Assembly (NCBI RefSeq): GCF_019056395.1
Contig: NZ_CP077639.1
Span: 2,854,001-2,918,000 of the forward strand
Reading direction: 5' to 3'
Source of the DNA: Terribacillus sp. DMT04
GTDB taxonomy: Bacteria; Bacillota; Bacilli; Bacillales; Amphibacillaceae
DNA: 64,000 nucleotides
Shown here: in pieces, positions 16,778-26,758 of the stretch
How positions within the stretch are numbered: position 1 is the first letter of the stretch
Layout of the letters: each line of letters opens with the position of its first letter
Program-made: the position numbers and the translations under genes
The notes under the pieces: model-generated
What the model was told of the DNA's origin: nothing
The model's input: the letters and a program-made list of their open reading frames with translations, nothing else
Database searches by the model: none

Positions 16778-19700
16778 TTACCAGCGCCAAAACAGGTTCT
16801 TTACCCAATTCCAAACTGTGTCAACAATTCCTTTAACAAAGTCCACAATTGGATGATTCGGCTGCTCATCCTCTTCTGGCTCGTCAGGTTCGGTTGGAGG
16901 ATCTTCTGGATTGGTTGGCGGGTCTTCTGGATCTACCGGCGGATCCTCAGGTTCTGTCGGCGGATCAGTCGGTGTATCACCGCTCACTTCCGAAATACGT
17001 CCTTCTGCTTCATAAGCAATCGGCTCCATATCAAAGCTTCTTACATATGACACAGTCGCTTCCAAATCTTCTGGTCCCATTACCGGATTACGACCTAGTT
17101 CGCTAATTGGACGGTATTTATCACCTAGTGACGTGCCCATAAAGTTATTAACTGTCAGTGTATACACTTCTTCTTCATTGATAGGCGAACCGTCAGGCAG
17201 CTTAATATCGACAACCTGATTCGTTTCTCCATTCCATGTATACGTGAAGCCGCTAATGCTGTAATCTGGACCGTACGACGTAATCTGAGCATTTAAAATC
17301 GTTTCTAGGGCTGCTCCATCTATTTCAAATGTCATAAGCGTATTATTAAACGGCTGGATATTAAACAATTCACCCCATGTAACTTCTCCTTCGAGCAAGT
17401 CATCTCTTATTCCGCCGCCATTCATCATTGCAAAATCACTGTTCATAGCTTCGTTCATGCCATCAGCAATCAAGTTGCCAAGTGCATTATCGCCTACTTC
17501 ACCTTTGACTGCATAACCGCCAGTCATTGTATGATCTGCAACACCTACGACTTCATTCATGATCGGAGCTACTTCTTCGGCATATTTAGCCAAGATAGAA
17601 CCTACAGTCGGGTCAGGTGTATGTGCAGCTTGGTTTACCCAAACAATCTCTGCCTGCTTCGAGACAATATCTCCTGTTGCACGGTCAATTTCTAAATCAA
17701 CATCAGAGAACGCTTTTCCGTATTCGGAAGCTTGGACAATCAGTTTGTTATCAACCGTTGCATTCACGACTGCATGATTATGGGCAGCAAAGATAACATC
17801 GACTTCATCATCCACTGCCTTTGCCATATCAGCAGCATCACCTGTTGCACTGTCTCCGCTTTGCGTAGCAGGCATATGCGCCAGCACAACAATGGCTCTC
17901 ACGCCTTGTGCTTTTAGCTCACTAGCCGCTTTGTTCACTGCTTCTGTTTCATCTGTGATTGTAATATCCTGAATTCCTTCTGGCATTACCATACCTAGTG
18001 ATGCTGTCGTATTAACGCCGATAAAGCCTATCTTCTCTCCGTCAACTTCTTCGATGCTGTAAGGCGGCAGAATCGTCTCTCCACTGTCTTTATCCACACA
18101 GTTTGCACATAGTGTGGCAAAATTTGCTCCATCATAACCTGGTGTTCCATTTGGGTGCTCCCCGCCTTCAATGATTCGAAGCAATTCATCTGTTCCTTCA
18201 TCCAGCTCATGGTTGCCTATTGTGCCGACATCAAAGCCCATCGCTTCCATAATCTCGATTGTTGGTTCATCCTGTAACAATGCGGATACAGGTGAGCTGC
18301 CTCCAATCATATCGCCTGCATGAACAAGTAAGCTATTTGGATTTTCTGCTTCTCGCGCTTTAATTGCTGCAGCAGTATAATCCATTCGCCCAAATGTTCC
18401 ATCTGTCACGTCATCTTCCGTAATATCCAAGTCATATTGCTGATCAATCTTACCGTGCAAGTCATTCATACCAAGCAGCTGGACAGCCAAATTGTCACCT
18501 TCAACTGGCGGTTCTGTTCCATCTGCTGCTGTGAAGCCTGCTTCAATGGCGTCTTGCTCTGTCCAGAAGAATATGCGTTTTTCTACCGGAATAGATTCCC
18601 ATTGATCTGGTGTTACATATTCATTCGTATCTGAATTGCCCACATACTTATCAAGTCCACCGCCATCATAGCGTGCGCGGAACTCAAACGGCAGCTCTTC
18701 TAGCGGTGATTCTGGATTCCAAATACCTTTTTCTTGTGCTCTTGCTTGCGCAACAGCTTGCTGAAAGCTGGCGTATTCATCCGGACTACCAATTGGTGAA
18801 ATGAAGTACGTAACCGCAAATCCTTCTTTCACCAATTCCAGATTCATGTTTTCTCCATCAGCGGTAATAACTTGTGCTAGCAGGCGGCCGTAGTTATCAG
18901 TTGGCTCCCCCCCTACTTTAAGCGTGATTTCTTCGCCTGCTGCCAACTTCGATTTTAGGAAGTTAGAAGCTTCTTTTCCGTGATTCAGCTGATTTTGATC
19001 CAATTCATTTTTGACGGAATGGAATGTTTCCGGTGTATCTGCGTTTACGAAACGGACACGATCAGATCCCAGTACAGGCTCCTGCAAACGAATTGTGTCT
19101 CCATCTGTAACGGATTTTACAACAGCTTGGTACGTACTAGCTGTTTCTGGCGCATCTGGCTGTTCTGCTGCCAACTCGATGTCATCCGCTTTGCGCGGCA
19201 GAATTTGATAGCTGTCATATTGACTTAGAATACCAGTAACGGTATACCACTTTCCTTCTTCCACAGTACTAGTATTTAACGCAGACTCCATTACGCGAAC
19301 TGTAATAGATTCATAGTTTTCATTCAGGAACTGAATATTATATCCGCCGCCAGCTGGGCTGTCAGGAATATCCTTAATATAGCCTGTTACTTGAACAAGC
19401 TTGCCTTCAGCTGGTTCAGCCGTCTCTTCCGCTTGAAGCTGACTGATTGTTAACTCTTCGGCTGATGGTACTTCATTATCAGCAGAAACGACTGTTACGC
19501 CATCTGCTGCCGGGCTTATCTCTGTCAGCCCTTTATAGCTAGTAATTTCTCCAGTAACTTGGATACGGTCGCCTTCTTTTATGTCAGGAAAAGCAGTGGC
19601 ATCGCTATGATATACATTAATACCAGCTGATTCATCCTGCACAAAAGTGGATAACTTACCACCGCCGATACTTGCATTATCAGCTGTTGCGATTCCTTCT

Positions 19701-20353
19701 ACCGTTACTGTTTCACCTGTTTTATTTTTCACATTGGCAATTGGCTGAACCGTACCGGCTTCCGTTTCTTCTTCCGGCTCTTCTCCTGGCTGCTCTTGCC
19801 CGTGTGAACCAATTGTTTCAAATGCATCTTTAGCAGTTGTTTCCCACTGTTCTGACACAAAGACTGTGCTGCCTTCTGTCACATCAGCGGACCGCATCAG
19901 GCCTGTATCTTTCGCTGTATTCTGATCATTGCCAATTTCACCGACCACATCTAACACTGCATCATTCTGCTGCAGTGCAACAGCATCATTACCATTAAAG
20001 TTAATCACACTGCCATTGGTCATATCTGCTTTGGCTAGCAATGCTTCACTCGCACGCGGATTAGCAATGACGTATGTATCTCCCGGTGCTAATGTACCCG
20101 TTAGCGTCATCTGTGCTGACGCCTCTGTATTCCCGTTAAAATAACCAGCGAGTTCGAAAGTGCTCAGATTAATTGCTTCATCTGTCGGGTTATAAAGCTC
20201 TATTGCCTTGTTATACGAGCTTCCTTCGACATACTCCGATAAGATTGGTGACTTCTGAGATTCTGCTGCCTGTACATCAGCAGCGAAACTTGGTAAAACT
20301 CCAGAAAAGATTAGTGCAGCTACTGCAAAAATGGATATTGCCTTTTTGCCCAT
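16778..20353 (-). CDS. secreted multidomain nuclease / 5'-nucleotidase (YhcR-like)
   Basis: Exported protein of 1191 residues. In order: signal peptide (1-25); lamin-tail-like domain (about 33-140, SPILSEYVEGSSYNKAIELYNP); acidic spacer; two OB-fold-like nucleic-acid-binding domains (about 200-390); thermonuclease domain (about 405-555, TDGDTIRL, RVRFVNADTPE, YGRLLAQVI); metallophosphatase (about 630-880, NDLHGKID, HAGDMIGG, IGNHELDEG, AAHNHA); 5'-nucleotidase C-domain (to about 1075); Pro/Glu/Asp repeats (PTEPEDPP); and a Trp-rich amphipathic end. The order matches B. subtilis YhcR (about 1217), a Ca2+-activated nuclease anchored by sortase YhcS. Unlike YhcR there is no LPxTx signal. Likely role: degrade extracellular DNA/RNA and release phosphate and nucleosides. 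Confidence 0.92.
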   Translation of the reverse strand: MGKKAISIFAVAALIFSGVLPSFAADVQAAESQKSPILSEYVEGSSYNKAIELYNPTDEAINLSTFELAGYFNGNTEASAQMTLTGTLAPGDTYVIANPRASEALLAKADMTNGSVINFNGNDAVALQQNDAVLDVVGEIGNDQNTAKDTGLMRSADVTEGSTVFVSEQWETTAKDAFETIGSHGQEQPGEEPEEETEAGTVQPIANVKNKTGETVTVEGIATADNASIGGGKLSTFVQDESAGINVYHSDATAFPDIKEGDRIQVTGEITSYKGLTEISPAADGVTVVSADNEVPSAEELTISQLQAEETAEPAEGKLVQVTGYIKDIPDSPAGGGYNIQFLNENYESITVRVMESALNTSTVEEGKWYTVTGILSQYDSYQILPRKADDIELAAEQPDAPETASTYQAVVKSVTDGDTIRLQEPVLGSDRVRFVNADTPETFHSVKNELDQNQLNHGKEASNFLKSKLAAGEEITLKVGGEPTDNYGRLLAQVITADGENMNLELVKEGFAVTYFISPIGSPDEYASFQQAVAQARAQEKGIWNPESPLEELPFEFRARYDGGGLDKYVGNSDTNEYVTPDQWESIPVEKRIFFWTEQDAIEAGFTAADGTEPPVEGDNLAVQLLGMNDLHGKIDQQYDLDITEDDVTDGTFGRMDYTAAAIKAREAENPNSLLVHAGDMIGGSSPVSALLQDEPTIEIMEAMGFDVGTIGNHELDEGTDELLRIIEGGEHPNGTPGYDGANFATLCANCVDKDSGETILPPYSIEEVDGEKIGFIGVNTTASLGMVMPEGIQDITITDETEAVNKAASELKAQGVRAIVVLAHMPATQSGDSATGDAADMAKAVDDEVDVIFAAHNHAVVNATVDNKLIVQASEYGKAFSDVDLEIDRATGDIVSKQAEIVWVNQAAHTPDPTVGSILAKYAEEVAPIMNEVVGVADHTMTGGYAVKGEVGDNALGNLIADGMNEAMNSDFAMMNGGGIRDDLLEGEVTWGELFNIQPFNNTLMTFEIDGAALETILNAQITSYGPDYSISGFTYTWNGETNQVVDIKLPDGSPINEEEVYTLTVNNFMGTSLGDKYRPISELGRNPVMGPEDLEATVSYVRSFDMEPIAYEAEGRISEVSGDTPTDPPTEPEDPPVDPEDPPTNPEDPPTEPDEPEEDEQPNHPIVDFVKGIVDTVWNWVKNLFWRW

Positions 20354-20506
20354 CTACATGATTCCCCCAAAATAGTAGTAAGTTCAGCAAAAACTCCCAA
20401 ACTCCGTCAATTACCATATTAGCGGTAAATTGGGTTGTCTGATATAGGAGGAAAGTTTTGATTCTAGTAAAGATTCTGTAAATAGAGCTGCTGCTGCTAG
20501 ACAAAA

Positions 20507-20531
20507 AGAAAAAAGCAGCCGAAGCTGCTTT
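20507..20531 (-). terminator. terminator of the amidase gene
   Basis: Minus strand AAGCAGCTTCGGCTGCTT hairpin (20530-20513) with a TTCG tetraloop and T-run, directly after the amidase stop. Confidence 0.9.
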
Positions 20532-21932
20532 TTAAGTAAGTGGATAGGCATCCATATAGGCTTGTGCGGCGCGCAGGACACGAGCATCTTCAAATCTGTT
20601 TGCGGCGATCTGCATGCCGATAGGCAAACCGTTTCGGGACAAACCAGCAGGAAGTGAAGCGGATGGAAGACCTGTGACGTTATATGCATGCGTCATCATC
20701 CAATCTGCATCTTCCTTCACAACTTGTCCGTCAATTACAGATGGTCCGAGTAAGTGATAATCAAAAGCCGGTACAGCTAAAGTTGGTGAGAGCACCAAAT
20801 CGTAATCTTGAAGCACAGTTTGGAGTCGGTTCCAAACGGTAGTCCGATTGCGTTCATAAGCGCGGTATTCAGAAGCCATTAACGGCTTGCCTTTTTCGAT
20901 CATCTCGCGATAGGAGTCAGACACCCATTCAGGATGTTCTTCAAGCAGCTTCGCACTGCCTGCTGCAGAAGCAGCATACCACATGCTTGTAAAAAATCCA
21001 TTAAACTGATGGCGATCCATATCAAAGTTAAGGTCAACAACTTCAACTGACATTCCGAGAGCCCGCCAGTGATCAAAGGTTGCTTCGACTACCTTTCGCA
21101 CCTCCGGATCAACTGCATACATGCCGAAATCCGGTGTATATGCAATACGAAGGCCTTTTGCTTGTTCCTCTAAATAGGAAGAACCAATATGCTTGTCTAA
21201 TAACGGCAGGCTGAACGGGTCAGTTGCAGACGGTCCTTGTACTGCTTCTAAGAACATAGCACTGTCATCTGGTTTCTTGGAGAGCGGCCCATGATTAACG
21301 AAAGGATCACTAGATCCGAAAACATTGTTCAGATTATTATCCATTGGAATGCGGCCATATGTTGGCTTAAATCCGAAAATACCGCAGAGACTGGCAGGTA
21401 TACGAATGGATCCTCCGCCATCGCTTCCTTCTGCCAGCGGCACCATGCCTGCAGCTACAGCAGCAGCAGAACCGCCGCTGGAGCCTCCGGCTGTTTTCGT
21501 GTGATCCCAAGGATTTACCGTAGCGCCAAACACTAAATTATCTGTCGTCCCTTTATGGCCGAATTCAGGTGTATTCGTTTTGCCCATAATGAGTGCACCT
21601 GCCTGGCGAAGTCGCTTCACAATCGTTGCGTCTCGATCAGCAATAAAGTCTTTGGCTGCTGGGGACCCAAAAGTAGTCCGCATTCCTTTTACTGGCGTTA
21701 AATCTTTAATGCCGACTGGTATGCCATGCAGCAAACCGGTACGATCACCACGCATCACGGCCGCTTCCGCTTCCTTCGCATCAGCAAGCAAATTATTGTT
21801 CATCGTAACGAAAGCATTGATGTCTCCGTTCAATTTTTCCGTCTGCTCCATATAATAGGAAGCAACCTCGACTGGAGAGATTTCTTTATTTTTAATCTCT
21901 GTCACTAGTTCTCGTACTGATTTGCCTTCCAC
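20532..21932 (-). CDS. amidase-signature family hydrolase (GatA-like amidase)
   Basis: Amidase of 466 residues with the Ser-cisSer-Lys triad: catalytic Lys in GIPVGIKDL (about 70-78), then [14 protein letters not shown] (about 150-163) and [15 protein letters not shown] (nucleophile Ser in GGSIRIP, about 169-183). No GatB or GatC neighbour, and the C-terminal half is unlike GatA, so it is probably a stand-alone amidase acting on small amides rather than on Glu-tRNA-Gln. Start GTG with AAGGGG about 9 bases upstream. Single-gene unit. Confidence 0.88.
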   Translation of the reverse strand: MEGKSVRELVTEIKNKEISPVEVASYYMEQTEKLNGDINAFVTMNNNLLADAKEAEAAVMRGDRTGLLHGIPVGIKDLTPVKGMRTTFGSPAAKDFIADRDATIVKRLRQAGALIMGKTNTPEFGHKGTTDNLVFGATVNPWDHTKTAGGSSGGSAAAVAAGMVPLAEGSDGGGSIRIPASLCGIFGFKPTYGRIPMDNNLNNVFGSSDPFVNHGPLSKKPDDSAMFLEAVQGPSATDPFSLPLLDKHIGSSYLEEQAKGLRIAYTPDFGMYAVDPEVRKVVEATFDHWRALGMSVEVVDLNFDMDRHQFNGFFTSMWYAASAAGSAKLLEEHPEWVSDSYREMIEKGKPLMASEYRAYERNRTTVWNRLQTVLQDYDLVLSPTLAVPAFDYHLLGPSVIDGQVVKEDADWMMTHAYNVTGLPSASLPAGLSRNGLPIGMQIAANRFEDARVLRAAQAYMDAYPLT

Positions 21933-21999
21933 TTCTATCGCCCCTTCATTATCTCTGCATCTACATGTATCATAACGCTAGCTTGTCTCGCATTCAACC

Positions 22000-23325
22000 T
22001 CAGAGAACCATTGCAGCAATCCAGCCAAGGGCAATGACTGGCAAGTTATAATGCAAGAAGGTTGGAACAACACTGTCCCAAATATGATTGTGCTGCCCGT
22101 CTGCGTTCAGTCCTGCAGTTGGTCCAAGCGTGGAATCAGATGCCGGAGATCCCGCATCTCCTAATGCTCCAGCTGTTCCAACTAAAGCAATCACTGCAAG
22201 CGGACTGAATCCTAATTCGGTAGCTAATGGTACGAAAATAGTGGCAATAACCGGAATTGTGGAGAAGGATGAGCCAATCCCCATTGTCACAAGAAGCCCG
22301 ACTACTAGCATTAATAGTGCTCCTAATGCTTGGCTGCCGTTTATAGCGTTTGCCGCACTCTCAACTAAACCTTCGACATCGCCTGTTTCTCCAATAACAT
22401 TTGCAAAACCAGAAGCAGCAATCATGACGAAACCGATAAATGCCATAAGCCGCATTCCGTTCGTCAGGATGCTATCTGCTTCCTTCCACTTCAATGTACC
22501 TGTTGCATATAAAACTACAATCCCGGCAAGTGCACCAAAGATCATCGAATCCGTCCAAATTTGAACAGACAATGCCGCAACGATAGCAAGTATAGAAAAA
22601 ATTAATGTACGTACTTTAAATTGGCTGTTTTCCTTTTTCACTTCATCTGGAACCGGCAGCTCCCTGTCTTCATAAACACGAGGCTTCCGATAAGTAAAGA
22701 GTGCGATTAACAATCCAATTATCATACCGCATGCTGGAAAAATCATTGCTTTGGTAACTTGATTAGAAGTAACTTCAAGACCATTCGACGTGATATTACT
22801 CGCCACAAGCCCTTGGAATATTTCGCCGTAACCGACTGGCAGAGACATGTAAGGCGTCACGAGACCAAAAGTCAGTATAGTTGCTGTTAAACGCCGGTCA
22901 ATCTTTAGGTCATTCAGAATGCTCAACAATGGTGGAATGAGTAATGGGATAAATGCAATATGCACGGGAATCGCATTCTGAGATAAACACGCCATAAGTA
23001 AGATTAAAATCAGCACAAGTGCTCGGGAGCGTTTCTTGGAATATGCCGTCTCTTTTTTTCCGCTAATAGAAATGATGCCGCGAACCATTGCTTCTGGCAG
23101 TCCTGTACTAGCAATTGCCACAGCGAACCCGCCTAGCATAGCATAACTAAGGGCAACTTCAGCTCCTCCGCCAACTCCGTCTGTAAAGGCGGTTAAAGTG
23201 CCATCTGTACCAAGACCGCCGACCAAGCCACCAGCAATTGCTCCGCATATAAGAGAGAAAACTACATTGACTCGTAACAAACTTAAAATTAGTACTAAAA
23301 TAACGCCAATCACTACTGCGTTCAC
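22000..23325 (-). CDS. Na+/H+ antiporter family transporter, YuiF-like
   Basis: Membrane protein of 441 residues, about 12 helices. It has LRVNVVFSLICGAIAGGLVGGLG at the N-terminus (split here), a repeat-like GGFAVAIASTGLPEAMVRGI and a late GTAGALGDAGSPASDSTLGPTAGLN signature (about 380-405). The longer reading frame to 23397 is unlikely: GGAGG with an 8-base spacer points to the GTG at 23325. That gives exactly the 441 residues I recall for B. subtilis YuiF. The substrate is uncertain; members are annotated as Na+/H+ antiporters or amino-acid transporters. Monocistronic. Confidence 0.82.
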   Translation of the reverse strand: MNAVVIGVILVLILSLLRVNVVFSLICGAIAGGLVGGLGTDGTLTAFTDGVGGGAEVALSYAMLGGFAVAIASTGLPEAMVRGIISISGKKETAYSKKRSRALVLILILLMACLSQNAIPVHIAFIPLLIPPLLSILNDLKIDRRLTATILTFGLVTPYMSLPVGYGEIFQGLVASNITSNGLEVTSNQVTKAMIFPACGMIIGLLIALFTYRKPRVYEDRELPVPDEVKKENSQFKVRTLIFSILAIVAALSVQIWTDSMIFGALAGIVVLYATGTLKWKEADSILTNGMRLMAFIGFVMIAASGFANVIGETGDVEGLVESAANAINGSQALGALLMLVVGLLVTMGIGSSFSTIPVIATIFVPLATELGFSPLAVIALVGTAGALGDAGSPASDSTLGPTAGLNADGQHNHIWDSVVPTFLHYNLPVIALGWIAAMVL

Positions 23326-23697
23326 TTCAAATTCCTCCATCGCTTTATTATGGTAAAGTATTAAAGTATAATAACAGATACTCCAGGTTTTTGTCAATCA
23401 CATGACCGTTTGTTAACTACTAAAATAGCGTTCGAGCGCCGCTCATCCGGAGCTAGGTAAAGAGATAATTTATTATCAAACACAAAGACGGAATAGACGT
23501 AGACAAAATCAATAACATAACTTTTTCTACTATCTCGCTAATAACCTAGCTAATTACAGAGGATGAAAAGATAAATTACTGGTTAAATACTGATTCCATA
23601 AAAAGAAAAATCCGAACTAATGTGAATTCATCTGCTGAATTCTATACTAAGTTCGGATTTTGCTTGATGAAGATATATTTGTCTAAATCGAGCTATG
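23326..23697. other. intergenic region between the YuiF-like gene and ade
   Basis: It holds the GGAGG site of the antiporter gene, an AT-rich stretch (about 23400-23600) in which I see no gene or convincing motif, and the ade terminator at 23608-23660. Confidence 0.5.
23608..23660. terminator. nested hairpin terminator after ade
   Basis: Outer arms AAATCCGAACT (23608-23618) and AGTTCGGATTT (23650-23660), inner GAATTCA/TGAATTC pair (23624-23642). A T-run follows on both strands; here it mainly serves ade on the minus strand. Confidence 0.82.
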
Positions 23698-25491
23698 CTA
23701 TTCTGAAATAATCACATCAATCAGCTTGAATGTTGTGACGTCGGCAAGCCCGCGGTTTGTGATTCGGATTTCTGGGATTACCGGCAGCGCAATTAGGGAG
23801 AATGTCATGACTGGGTCTGTCATGCTGCAGCCGAGTTTTTCCCACGCTTTGACTAGGTCGCTTACTTGGCTGACGACTGTTTCTAGCGGCTGATCTGACA
23901 TGAGACCTGCGATCGGCATTGGCAGTTCAGCTAGAATCTCACCGTTGCGTACAGCAACCAAACCGCCGCCAATTTCAGCGAGTCTGTTGGCTGCAATAGC
24001 CATATCCTCTCGGTCAACGCCCATTACAAGCAGGTTATGACTGTCATGTGCCACCGTTGATGCCACTGCACCTTGCTCGAATTGGAAGCCGTGCACGAAC
24101 ACATTAGAGATTTGGCCGGTACCTTTATGCCGTTCAATACAAGACAAATGAATGATGTCTTGGTTCTTATCAATTTGTACTGCTCCATTTTCCACTTGCA
24201 GTGTTGCTGTCATTTTCTCTGTACGTGCACTTCCTTCAATTGCTTTGACAACATGCACGTGCACATCACCGTCTGGGCGATCTGTCCTATGAAGGAAATC
24301 ATCTGCCTGCATGTCACGGGCTAGATGCACAGAGCTTCGGACTGTTTCTGGATATGTATAAGTTGGGAATTGCTGCTGCAGTTCTCCATTTGCATACTGC
24401 ATACGGCCGTCTGCTATGACAACAGATGCTTCCATCTTGTGCAAATCTTCTACAACGAGCAGGTCTGCAAATTTACCGGCACTGATACTGCCAATATCGT
24501 TTTCCATATGGAAATAACGAGCAGAGTTGATTGTCGCCAATTGGATTGCTGTTACAGGGTTCAGCCCTTCTTCAATGGCACGGCGAACAACATGATTCAT
24601 ATGCCCTTTTGTAATTAAAGTTTCCGGATAAACATCATCTGTCACTAATGAGATATTGCGTGTATCCACATTATATTCTGTAATTACTTTGATTACTTCC
24701 TTCACATCGCGCCATGCGGATCCTTCTCGAATTTGCACATGCAAACCTGCGCGAAGCTTATGTAATGCATCTTCTTTCGCAATCGTTTCATGATCAGACG
24801 TTACACCCGCTGCAATATAGGCTTCTAATGCATACGGATCTTCTGAAGGGAAATGACCGGTTACAGTTTTGTTTGCTTTCATTGTTTCAGCAATTTCGCC
24901 AAGCATCTTGGCCTCGCCATGCACAACACCTGGGAAGTTCATTACTTCACCGAGACCTTGCACGTTATCCCAGCTGAGTCCTTCCTGTATATCGGCAACT
25001 GTCAGACTGGCACCTGCATCTTCTAAATCATCCGTTGCTGGCACACAGGATGGGAACGTCGTATATACTTTCAACGGCAGCTGCTGTCCTTCTTCATGCA
25101 TATAACGAACGCCTTCTGCACCAAATACATTCGCTATTTCATGCGGATCCATGAATACAGTTGTTGTCCCTTTCGCAAGCGCAGCTTTGGAAAACTCCGT
25201 AACGGACAGCATGGTGCTCTCCACGTGCATATGACCATCAATCAGACCCGGTACTAGATAATGTCCGTTTGCCTCGACAATCTTTGTATCTGGTCCTTCA
25301 TGTTCTGCTGCTGCCTTTCCGACTAATGCGATTCGGTCGTCTGAAATGACAACATCTGTATGCTCCAGCAGTTCTCCTGTAAATACATTAACAAGGATGC
25401 CATCTCGGATAATCAAATCAGCGGGACGCTTTCCTAACGCAACCTCACCTAATCGTTTTGCTGCTTCGTATTGTTTCGTTCTTTTTCCCAC
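23698..25491 (-). CDS. ade: adenine deaminase
   Basis: Amidohydrolase of 597 residues converting adenine to hypoxanthine and ammonia for purine salvage. Metal-site motif VPGLIDGHMHVESTM (about 76-90), FMDPHEIANVFG, the GHFPSED segment, TSDHET and VTDDVYPETL. The long C-terminal adenine-deaminase domain contains VAHDSHNLLVMG. It is near the family length (B. subtilis AdeC about 577). Start GTG with an AGGAG site upstream. The leader carries a possible attenuator but no purine-riboswitch core. Fits with the nucleoside hydrolase and nucleotidases elsewhere in the window. Confidence 0.94.
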   Translation of the reverse strand: MGKRTKQYEAAKRLGEVALGKRPADLIIRDGILVNVFTGELLEHTDVVISDDRIALVGKAAAEHEGPDTKIVEANGHYLVPGLIDGHMHVESTMLSVTEFSKAALAKGTTTVFMDPHEIANVFGAEGVRYMHEEGQQLPLKVYTTFPSCVPATDDLEDAGASLTVADIQEGLSWDNVQGLGEVMNFPGVVHGEAKMLGEIAETMKANKTVTGHFPSEDPYALEAYIAAGVTSDHETIAKEDALHKLRAGLHVQIREGSAWRDVKEVIKVITEYNVDTRNISLVTDDVYPETLITKGHMNHVVRRAIEEGLNPVTAIQLATINSARYFHMENDIGSISAGKFADLLVVEDLHKMEASVVIADGRMQYANGELQQQFPTYTYPETVRSSVHLARDMQADDFLHRTDRPDGDVHVHVVKAIEGSARTEKMTATLQVENGAVQIDKNQDIIHLSCIERHKGTGQISNVFVHGFQFEQGAVASTVAHDSHNLLVMGVDREDMAIAANRLAEIGGGLVAVRNGEILAELPMPIAGLMSDQPLETVVSQVSDLVKAWEKLGCSMTDPVMTFSLIALPVIPEIRITNRGLADVTTFKLIDVIISE

Positions 25492-25538
25492 TGTGCCTCA
25501 GCTCCTATTATCCTTATACGTTATGCCCATAACACTGC

Positions 25539-25572
25539 AAAAAAATCCCGCACTATGAAACACTGCCCGAGA
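25539..25572 (-). promoter_or_regulatory. possible attenuator hairpin in the ade leader
   Basis: Minus strand TCTCG-gg-CA pairs with TGCGGGA (seven pairs, one bulge, one G-U) and is followed by seven T, about 50 bases before the GTG start. It could be a terminator that is conditionally bypassed. No known aptamer was recognised upstream. A candidate TTGACG -35 lies at about 25629. Confidence 0.35.
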
Positions 25573-25644
25573 ATGCCTCTTTTACGCATATATTTCTATC
25601 TATAAAATCACAATATGACGGTATGCGTCAACCCTGTAAAACTT

Positions 25645-25667
25645 AAAAACCGCCCCTGGAGGCGGTT
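25645..25667 (-). terminator. terminator of the ring-cleaving dioxygenase gene
   Basis: Minus strand ACCGCC (25666-25661) and GGCGGT (25654-25649) around a six-base loop, then T-run, just past the stop at 25675. Confidence 0.85.
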
Positions 25668-25674
25668 GTTGTTA

Positions 25675-26646
25675 TTACGTCCTTTTTGTATCAATGGGTG
25701 TTAGTTTTGCTTCTATTGTATCTCGTTCGCCTTCCAGAAATGGCGGTAAAGCCAATCTTTCTCCTAAGCTGTCCGGATCTTCGTCCGTGGCGAAACCAGG
25801 TCCGTCTGTTGCAAGCTCGAAAAGAATACCATTTGGCTCTCTAAAGTAAAGTGATTGGAAATAATAGCGATCTACCAATCCCGAGTTCGGCAGATGGGCT
25901 GCGTACAGAATCTTTTTCGCACGTTCCAAAGCTTCTTTATCTTTCACACGAAAAGCAACATGGTGCACACTTCCCCGTCCAGGACGCTCTTTTTGCAACG
26001 CTGGCATCACTTCCAGCATCACTTCAGCGCCTGTTCCGCCTTCCCCTACTTCGTAAATGTGTAAATCAGTTCCATCAGGGAGCTGGGCATTCGCTTTTTT
26101 TCGAAATCCCATTAAATCCAGCAGTACGCGCTCTGTTGACGCCAGTTCTGGAACTGTCAGTTTTACTGGTCCTAAACCAATTATGGCAAAAGCAGATGGA
26201 ACATCGGTTTCTTCCCATGGAATGCCTGCATGCACCCCTTCATTCTCTTGATCAGATACTAACATAAGCCGCTGCTTTTCCGGATCCTCAAAGAACAGCA
26301 CTTGCCGTCCTTGCAATTCAACTTGCTGTGCTGCTATGCCAAATGAATCTAAACGTTCTTTCCAATATACAATTGCTTTATCAGAGGCAACACGCAAAGA
26401 AGTTAGCGAAATGCTGTTGTTTCCTGTATACGTTCGACCTGCCCGATGAATTTCAAAGAATGTTAAATCTGTTCCCGGACTGCCGAGCTTGTCTGCATAA
26501 AATAAATGATACATAGATGTGTCATCTTGATTGACGGTTTTTTTAACAAGGCGCATTCCTAATACTTTTGTGTAGAATTCATAGTTATTTGCTGCATTAG
26601 CTGTAATGGCGGAAACGTGGTGAATACCGTGAAGTTCCATCATCAT
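25675..26646 (-). CDS. ring-cleaving dioxygenase, two VOC domains (MhqO-like)
   Basis: Glyoxalase/extradiol-dioxygenase superfamily protein of 323 residues with two tandem VOC modules. Metal ligands are suggested by HHVSAITAN (about 7-15), VHHVAFRV in the second half (about 225) and the Glu of ILFELATDGPGF (about 277). This subgroup (MhqA/MhqO) opens hydroquinone-type rings and, in B. subtilis, is induced by quinones through MhqR. AAGGAGG precedes clustered ATG codons; I keep the first. A TTACA-AAA-TGTAA palindrome lies 35-47 bases upstream of the start and could be an operator. It does not look like the known MhqR box. Confidence 0.87.
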   Translation of the reverse strand: MMMELHGIHHVSAITANAANNYEFYTKVLGMRLVKKTVNQDDTSMYHLFYADKLGSPGTDLTFFEIHRAGRTYTGNNSISLTSLRVASDKAIVYWKERLDSFGIAAQQVELQGRQVLFFEDPEKQRLMLVSDQENEGVHAGIPWEETDVPSAFAIIGLGPVKLTVPELASTERVLLDLMGFRKKANAQLPDGTDLHIYEVGEGGTGAEVMLEVMPALQKERPGRGSVHHVAFRVKDKEALERAKKILYAAHLPNSGLVDRYYFQSLYFREPNGILFELATDGPGFATDEDPDSLGERLALPPFLEGERDTIEAKLTPIDTKRT

Positions 26647-26680
26647 GCTTCGCCTCCTTAACGTACTTTTTATTAGTTAC

Positions 26681-26693
26681 TTACAAAATGTAA
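26681..26693. promoter_or_regulatory. palindrome between the dioxygenase and histidine-phosphatase genes
   Basis: TTACA-AAA-TGTAA is a perfect inverted repeat in the divergent promoter region. Position and symmetry suggest a repressor site; the regulator is unknown. Confidence 0.35.
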
Positions 26694-26758
26694 TCTATAA
26701 CTTCATAAATTGCAAATACTTTCCCTGTAATTGATAGAATAGAGGAAGAGGAGGAAAA

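Noticed and set aside
22088-22564. 158-residue plus-strand frame
   Set aside because: Shadow of the YuiF-like membrane gene; Pro/Ser/Ala-rich antisense of hydrophobic codons, no ribosome site.
25492-25674. Purine riboswitch before adenine deaminase
   Set aside because: The conserved aptamer core (such as GTTTCTACC) is missing; only a generic hairpin with T-run is present.
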